A model generated the notes under the pieces. That model was not told where the DNA came from. It saw nothing but the letters and a program-made list of their open reading frames with translations, and made no database searches. From assembly GCF_001623405.1 (NCBI RefSeq), contig NZ_LUHG01000061.1, forward strand, positions 1 to 51,291: a DNA stretch of 51,291 nt, written 5' to 3'. The DNA is from Hydrotalea flava (GTDB lineage Bacteria > Bacteroidota > Bacteroidia > Chitinophagales > Chitinophagaceae). Shown here piece after piece: positions 46,586 to 51,291 of this stretch; the stretch's first letter is position 1; each line of letters starts with the position of its first letter. The position numbers were made by a program, and so were the translations under genes.

Positions 46586-46755
46586 TATCTAACACCTTTA
46601 TTATTATTACTAATTTAGAGGGCAGGCGTATACTTGCTCTACATCCCAATCAACTTAACCCGGTTATTACCACTGCCAATTGGGCGGCCGGTATGTATCT
46701 GGTTTCCATTTATGAGGGTACTAAAAAAATAGCAGTACAACAAGTACTGAAATAG
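46586..46755 (+). pseudogene. Remnant of T9SS C-terminal sorting domain, copy 1
   Basis: Encodes LSNTFIIITNLEGRRILALH ... GMYLVSIYEGTKKIAVQQVLK, nearly identical to the last 57 residues of the copy-2 protein (HW is changed to NW and S to A). This is the end of a T9SS type A sorting signal, cut off from any start codon by the 860-bp insertion and from the coding 5' part by a deletion. Confidence 0.88.
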
Positions 46756-46800
46756 GAGTATATTAAACAAATATTTACTACAAAAACTAATAAACTTAAC

Positions 46801-46842
46801 AAAAAAGGCTGTCTAAAAAGTAAAAAGGAGGTGGCCTTTTTT
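46801..46842 (+). terminator. Probable terminator of duplicated unit 1
   Basis: AAAAAAGGC pairs with GCCTTTTTT at 46834-46842; an alternative compact hairpin uses AAAAAGG/CCTTTTT. Corresponds in position to the terminator of unit 2. Confidence 0.6.
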
Positions 46843-46894
46843 AGTTCAATTGTTGAAGTTAAGTTATCCATAAAGGATTTTAGGGTTTTGTTTT

Positions 46895-47065
46895 TCCCCT
46901 ACCGGTGGGTGTCCCCACCAACCGGAATAAATCACAGCCAGTAAGCATGAAAGAGGGATGAAACAGCAACTGCCACCCGCGCATGGACACCGCTCGGCCT
47001 CATTCGGTTGCCATTAAGAAAATGACGGTGGTGGGCTTCTCCAACCGATAGCAATAAAATGAATG
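46895..47065. other. GC-rich non-coding segment between duplicated units
   Basis: Noticeably richer in G+C than its surroundings. Contains a hairpin GGTGGG-TGTC-CCCACC (46904-46919), and GGTGTCC/GGACACC arms about 75 bases apart. No frame of substance. It could be a structured RNA, a repeat element or a relic of inserted DNA. Confidence 0.45.
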
Positions 47066-47086
47066 AATGATTAAAATAGGTGATTT

Positions 47087-47105
47087 CACTACGTAGAAAT
47101 ACGTT
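47087..47105 (+). promoter_or_regulatory. Candidate operator, copy 2
   Basis: CACTACGTAGAAATACGTT, identical to 44475-44493. The downstream -7-like region reads TATATTTTCG here. Confidence 0.5.
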
Positions 47106-47258
47106 TTTTTAATAAAATTTTTAGTATATTTTCGAGGCATAACATTTTACTGTTATGTTTTGCATTTATACCAATATACCTGCTATACCCCGCAGCCCCC
47201 CTGCCTGCTGTTCATTACCTTTTGTACCATTTCATTTATTCACCAAAACATCTTTTTT

Positions 47259-47795
47259 ATGAAAGTTTACCTTAGTTTTTTACTCCTACTCTGTTGCACC
47301 CTAACCGCACATGCCCAATTAGAACAAGGCACCTGGTTGGTGGGTGGTAGTGGGAGTTTCAGTAAAATACAAAATGATAATAATACATCAAATACCACAA
47401 TTTACACAAACCCAAGAATTGGCTATTTTGTTGCAGACAAATTATCTACAGGAGTACAAGCCATATATTCTTACCAAATAAATAGATTTGGTGGACGTGG
47501 GCTTAATGATCATAGCTTATTATTTGGAGCATTTGCCAGATACTTTTTATTAAATAAAGAACAACCTTTAAATCTGGTCTCGGAATTGGGGTATTATTAT
47601 GGATATTATGGATCTGATGGTGTTTATAACATCGTAAATAGTGGCAAACACAGTTATATAAGTCTTGCTATAGGACCAACTTTTTTTATAAATAGTGCTA
47701 TAGGAATAGAGAGTACTATATCTTATTTATTTAATAGTGCTCAAAATAATGGATTACACTTAACAATTGGAATCAACGTCTATTTATTCAATTAA
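47259..47795 (+). CDS. Small outer-membrane beta-barrel protein, copy 2
   Basis: 178 residues from the ATG at 47259. The first 42 residues, including the signal peptide, are identical to copy 1; the barrel then diverges (for example RFGGRGLNDHSLLFGAFARY against YNGGGIYSHSLFFGVFTRYY) while keeping SGKH and the NSAIGIESTISYL strand. It ends IGINVYLFN. The T9SS gene follows after 12 nt and is probably co-transcribed. Confidence 0.82.
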   Translation: MKVYLSFLLLLCCTLTAHAQLEQGTWLVGGSGSFSKIQNDNNTSNTTIYTNPRIGYFVADKLSTGVQAIYSYQINRFGGRGLNDHSLLFGAFARYFLLNKEQPLNLVSELGYYYGYYGSDGVYNIVNSGKHSYISLAIGPTFFINSAIGIESTISYLFNSAQNNGLHLTIGINVYLFN

Positions 47796-47807
47796 AAAAA
47801 TAATATT

Positions 47808-49627
47808 ATGAAATACCTAATGATGCTAATGATAGTTGTTTTAATATTTTCCTACAAGACAACAAAGCTATATGCACAAAGTAATTATAAAATTGATTAT
47901 ACTGTAAACACAGCTAACCTAAATACATCAAGTTGCAATGTATTTGCAATTGCTACACCGGCATCTATCAATGGATACAAACATTTACCATTATCCGGTG
48001 GTGTTAACTATGATGGTAATGAGTTGGTATTAGGCACACAATATAGTACAAATTCCGGTACTAATTTAGGAACAGCCTATGCCATTCATTTTCCTTTTAA
48101 AGCCGGTTATTTATATCAATTTTCCATGAATGTAAAGGGAATAGATGGGGGTAATAACAATAACTATCCTACTGTTTTTACAACACTTTCTGATCAAATA
48201 CCAGACCCTAATGTTACTAATTCCAATCCCACAGCCTGTAATGCAGTACCGCAAACCAATTGGGGATTTTTATTGGGCTATCCTGTTTTATATTCCTTCC
48301 AAACTAATGATACATTCCAGGTCTATAATTCACCAGGTACCTATACTGCAACTGCTACTAAAACACCAAAATATTTATTTATTTTAGCATATGGGGGGGT
48401 AGTTCACCAAATCAGGTCTTCATCAAAAGTGTAACCATTACTGAAACACCTCCTACTGCTTTCAAATTAACTGCTTCCAACACTTCCATTCCTTGCGGCA
48501 ATGCGCAACCCATTACCTTTACTATTACAGGAACCGGTGTTCCACAAGGGGCTTCCCTAAGTTACCAATTTAATGTTGGCACGGGTAACAATGGCTGGTT
48601 ATACAATGGTACCGCTGCCCCATCTAACATTACCTCTTCTTCCAACACCCTCTCACTTACACCGGTTTGTGGCAGTGTATTGAGTAGTATAAATGCCACA
48701 GTTTCATTCAACGGCACAAATTATACTACCAATTCAGTCAATGTTTCCATCACACAACCCAATTTATCTATTAATGGGGTTACCAGTTTTTGTAGCGGAA
48801 GCAATCATTATTTTATCAATAATTTACCCTGTAATGCAACGGTGAGCTGGTCTGTTTCTCCTTATGGTATTGCCAACCTTTCTACTAATGGCAATACAGC
48901 TACACTTAGTCAAACCGGCAATGGAGATGTTATTCTGCAGGCTGCTGTTAATAATGTATGTGCACAAAATTACCCTTCTATTTCACAAACCATTTATATT
49001 GGAACACCTAACCCACCCACTATTACCAATTTAAATTATGATAATACCTGCGGCACATTTGTAGAAGCCTATTGCGATGTTCCGGCTAATACCACGGGGT
49101 TTATTTGGAATTTTAATTATGGTCAGGTGGTGCAAAATAATCCCGGTACATCCGGTAACTATTTTTTGTTAAAACCATTGGGGCAAAATAATGTTGGTTT
49201 TACCTATTATGATTATTTAAGCGTACAAGCCACCAACAATTGCGGGGTATCGGCAGCCAGTGCCACTTCCTCTTTTACCATTGGGCCTATTGCTTCCAGC
49301 TGCGGCAGTGGTGGCGGCGGTAAGGGTTATTTAAGTACCGGCCCGGTTAATAGCCATGCGCTCGTAGAAAACCCTATTACTATTCACAAAAATGTACGGG
49401 TGTTTCCGAATCCTGTTAGAACTTCACTTACCATTCAATTGCCCGATAGTATTCACTTATCTAACACCTTTATTATTATTACTAATTTAGAGGGCAGGCG
49501 TATACTTTCCCTACATCCCAATCAACTTAACCCGGTTATTACCACTGCACATTGGGCGGCCGGTATGTATCTGGTTTCCATTTATGAGGGTACTAAAAAA
49601 ATAGCAGTACAACAAGTACTGAAATAG
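47808..49627 (+). pseudogene. T9SS-sorted secreted protein, one-base frameshift at G7
   Basis: The first frame runs from 47808 and stops at 48434; a second frame, shifted by one, carries on to 49627. The switch point is the run of seven G at 48393-48399: with eight G the codons read through as LAYGGGSSPNQVFIKSV and continue without stop to the end, giving ~606 residues. The protein has a signal peptide, the conserved GGVNYDGNELVLG block, PKD-like repeats (SFCSGSNHYFINNLPCNATV), a GSGGGGKG linker and a T9SS type A sorting domain starting near VRVFPNPVRTSLTI. It may be phase-variable, a pseudogene, or a sequencing error. Confidence 0.85.
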
Positions 49628-49672
49628 AAGTATTTTAAACAAATATTTACTACAAAAATCAATAAACGTAAC

Positions 49673-49710
49673 AAAAAAGAGGCTATGTAGTAACACTAGC
49701 CTCTTTTTTT
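49673..49710. terminator. Bidirectional terminator
   Basis: AAAAAAGAGGCTA (49673-49685) and TAGCCTCTTTTTT (49697-49709) form a perfect 13-bp stem. T runs occur on both strands, so it can end both the T9SS gene (plus) and the tRNA/E1 transcript (minus). Confidence 0.85.
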
Positions 49711-49717
49711 GTAACAG

Positions 49718-49791
49718 TAGCGAGGATGGGAATTGAACCCATCACCTCAGGGTTATGAATCCTGCGCTCTAACCAACTGAGCTACCTCGCC
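49718..49791 (-). tRNA. tRNA with CAU anticodon (probably Met)
   Basis: The minus strand begins GGCGAGGTAGCTCAGTTGGT and folds to a cloverleaf: a 7-bp acceptor stem (G1-U72 wobble), an AGCTCAGTTGGTTAGAGC D arm, a TTCATAA anticodon loop with CAU and a GGGTTCAATTCCC T arm. CCA is not encoded. The paired first position argues against initiator tRNA; elongator Met is likeliest, but a lysidine-modified Ile2 tRNA cannot be excluded. An A-C mismatch closes the anticodon stem. Confidence 0.92.
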
Positions 49792-49834
49792 ATTTCGGGC
49801 TGCAAATATAGTATATCGTATGGTTTGGCAAAGT

Positions 49835-51291
49835 TTAGTACGCTAAAAGTTTCGCTATTCGTTTTTCAATACCGGCCACCGAGGGCAACATGGCGGCCTC
49901 TAATGCCAGATGAATAGGTACTGCAGGTGTATTTAAAGCGCCTAACACCTCTACCGGAGCATCTAAAAACTGATAACAACTATGTGTTATTCTATAAGCC
50001 AATGCTTCAGCAAAGGCATTGTTTTGCTGCTCTTCGGTAAGCACCAACACTTTTCCATGGCGGATAACCGTTTCATCAATCGTTGCCTCATCCAACGGAA
50101 ACAAAGTACGCAGGTCAATCATTTCTACCTGCCCCGGAAAAGCCTGAGCCGCCTGCTTTGCCCAATATACCCCCATGCCATAAGTAACCACACAGATAGA
50201 TGTACCCTGCTTTATATGTTGTGGTGCTGCCTCCATTACCCTTGCTGCTTTACCCAATGGTAATACATAATCGGCCGCCGGTTCCGGCATTTTGGCCCCT
50301 TCGGTACCAGGTACTTTGCCCCAGTACAAACCCTTATGCTCTAACATAACCACTGGATTAGGATCGTAAAAAGCAGCCTTCATTAACCCCTTCATATCGG
50401 CCGCATTAGAGGGATATACTACTTTTATACCTTTAATAGATAAAAGCGTACTTTCAATACTACCACTGTGGTAAGGACCACCGCCACCATAAGCACCGGT
50501 GGGTATGCGCAATACCATTTGTACGGGGAATTTGCCATTACTGAGGTAGCATGATTTGGCTATTTCGGTAACCAACTGGTTAAAACCGGGGTAAATATAA
50601 TCGGCAAACTGTACCTCAACAATGGGTTTTAAACCGGCAGCCGACATGCCGGCAGTAGAACCCACAATATAGGCCTCCTGAATGGCAGTATTAAATACCC
50701 GGTTATCGCCAAATTTATCGGCTAAAGTGGCTGCTTCTCTAAACACCCCCCCTAAGCGCCTGCCTACATCCTGGCCGTACAATAAGGCTTCGGGGTGGGC
50801 GGCTAAAATTTCTTCAATGGCATGTAAGGCCGCATCTACCATTAACACTTTTTCTGCGGCTTTAGGGCATCTTTCGCCTTTTTCTTCGGTAATGGTAGTG
50901 GGTGCAAATACATGATCGGTTACTGTTGCCGGATTGGGTTCGGGTGCAGCTACTGCTTTTTCAAATGCCCCATGTGCTATTTGCCGGGCAGTAGTTTCTA
51001 TTTCCAGAATATTTGTTTCGGTAATGCCCGCTTCCAGTAAAGTTTGTCTCAGATGCGGCATAGGATCATTTTCGTTGTGTTGTTGCAGGTTTTCTTTGCT
51101 TCGGTAAAACTCTCTTCTTACTCCACTGGTGTGGTGCCCTAATAAAGGTACGGTGGCATGCACCAGCACCGGTTTACGTTCGGTTCTGGCATAATCAAAC
51201 GCCTGTTGCATGGTTTGGTAACTTTGCACAAAGTGTGCACCGTTACATTGTAGTTTATGCAAGCCTTTAAAACCATCGGCATATTCAAATG
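49835..51291 (-). CDS. Second fused E1 dehydrogenase, 5' part outside window
   Basis: The frame is open to the right edge, so the N-terminal alpha half is mostly missing; an in-frame TTG at 51262 is not the true start because coding similarity continues (FEYADGFKG) beyond it. Visible: the end of the alpha half (LLGHHTSGVRREFYR), then the beta half with LLYGQDVGRRLGGVFREA, IQEAYIVGSTAGMS with the ThDP glutamate, and GGGGPYHSGSIES with the conserved catalytic His. It is a separate paralogue of the E1 at 24626, with different motifs, and probably serves a different 2-oxoacid. tRNA(CAU) follows 43 bp downstream. Confidence 0.92.
   Translation of the reverse strand, partial: FEYADGFKGLHKLQCNGAHFVQSYQTMQQAFDYARTERKPVLVHATVPLLGHHTSGVRREFYRSKENLQQHNENDPMPHLRQTLLEAGITETNILEIETTARQIAHGAFEKAVAAPEPNPATVTDHVFAPTTITEEKGERCPKAAEKVLMVDAALHAIEEILAAHPEALLYGQDVGRRLGGVFREAATLADKFGDNRVFNTAIQEAYIVGSTAGMSAAGLKPIVEVQFADYIYPGFNQLVTEIAKSCYLSNGKFPVQMVLRIPTGAYGGGGPYHSGSIESTLLSIKGIKVVYPSNAADMKGLMKAAFYDPNPVVMLEHKGLYWGKVPGTEGAKMPEPAADYVLPLGKAARVMEAAPQHIKQGTSICVVTYGMGVYWAKQAAQAFPGQVEMIDLRTLFPLDEATIDETVIRHGKVLVLTEEQQNNAFAEALAYRITHSCYQFLDAPVEVLGALNTPAVPIHLALEAAMLPSVAGIEKRIAKLLAY

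Larger units (their letters stand above)
44475..46842. repeat. Tandem duplication, unit 1 (rearranged)
   Basis: Unit 1 and unit 2 (47087-49710) share gene order: candidate operator, small beta-barrel gene, T9SS secreted-protein gene, terminator. Similarity is mosaic. Block A, 44525-44777, matches 47136-47387 with one C-run length difference (C7 against C6). Block B, 45391-45607, matches 47996-48212 with one base difference in 217. Block C, 46586-46755, closely matches the 3' end of unit 2. Between blocks the copies are much diverged. Unit 1 has a large deletion and an 860-bp insertion. Confidence 0.85.
47087..49710. repeat. Tandem duplication, unit 2 (complete)
   Basis: Second copy of the operator - barrel gene - T9SS gene - terminator unit, with blocks identical or nearly identical to unit 1 (47136-47387, 47996-48212 and the sorting-domain region) separated by diverged sequence. 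It retains the full secreted-protein gene. Confidence 0.85.

Noticed and set aside
51260-51262. TTG as the start of the second E1 gene
   Set aside because: Coding similarity to the E1 alpha half continues to the right edge, so the gene is truncated by the window.

Overview
The window is about 51 kb of a low-GC (roughly 40% by eye) Bacteroidota genome, most likely family Chitinophagaceae. Support for this: almost no Shine-Dalgarno sequences, -7 promoter boxes of the TAnnTTTG type, an insert-bearing SecA of 1101 residues, fused alpha-beta 2-oxoacid dehydrogenase E1 enzymes, a TonB-dependent Oar-type receptor, DUF1573 and DUF4292 proteins, and a secreted protein with a type IX secretion (T9SS) C-terminal sorting domain. 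Most genes are ordinary chromosomal housekeeping genes.

Layout. 1-3068 (minus): deoC followed by two aldehyde dehydrogenases, a deoxyribose-5-phosphate/acetaldehyde pathway. 3155-6460 (minus): secA with a clear terminator. 6701-13398 (plus): a small membrane protein, a lone atpG, scpB, lysA, an MlaF-type ABC ATPase, a secreted charged protein, a thioredoxin-like protein and malate dehydrogenase. 13443-17845 (minus): glycosyltransferase 9, an MFS transporter, a DedA protein and a dicarboxylate/amino-acid:cation symporter. 18154-24533 (plus): amino-acid permease, YebC, a DCC-family thiol protein and an Oar-like receptor. 24626-27013 (minus): fused E1. 27544-29729 (plus): two DUF1573 proteins and an aminotransferase. 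29745-35572 (minus): a ParA-like ATPase, then a dut - DUF4292 - EnvC-like - hypothetical operon, and a vanadium-haloperoxidase-like lipoprotein.

The most interesting system is at 35957-39633 (minus). It encodes an extracytoplasmic-function (ECF) sigma factor, a soluble zinc anti-sigma factor (HxxxCxxC), a 93-residue secreted precursor peptide with three KCG cysteines, a DUF692/MNIO iron oxidase, its DUF2063-type partner and a DoxX membrane protein. This matches the Hvf/bufferin class of copper-binding modified peptides, here in a Bacteroidota host with dedicated sigma/anti-sigma control. A candidate ECF promoter precedes the precursor, and a hairpin lies between precursor and oxidase genes. 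A glycerol-use operon (glpK-glpD-glpF) follows upstream at 39706-43578.

The accessory region is 43579-49710. It holds a tandem, mosaic duplication of a two-gene unit: a small outer-membrane beta-barrel and a T9SS-sorted secreted protein. In copy 1 the secreted-protein gene has lost its middle, and an 860-bp segment carrying a MazF/PemK toxin-antitoxin pair interrupts its sorting domain, with TA on both sides. In copy 2 the gene is full length but out of frame at a run of seven G. Both units begin with the same 19-bp candidate operator. The window ends with a tRNA(CAU) gene and the 3' part of a second fused E1 gene.
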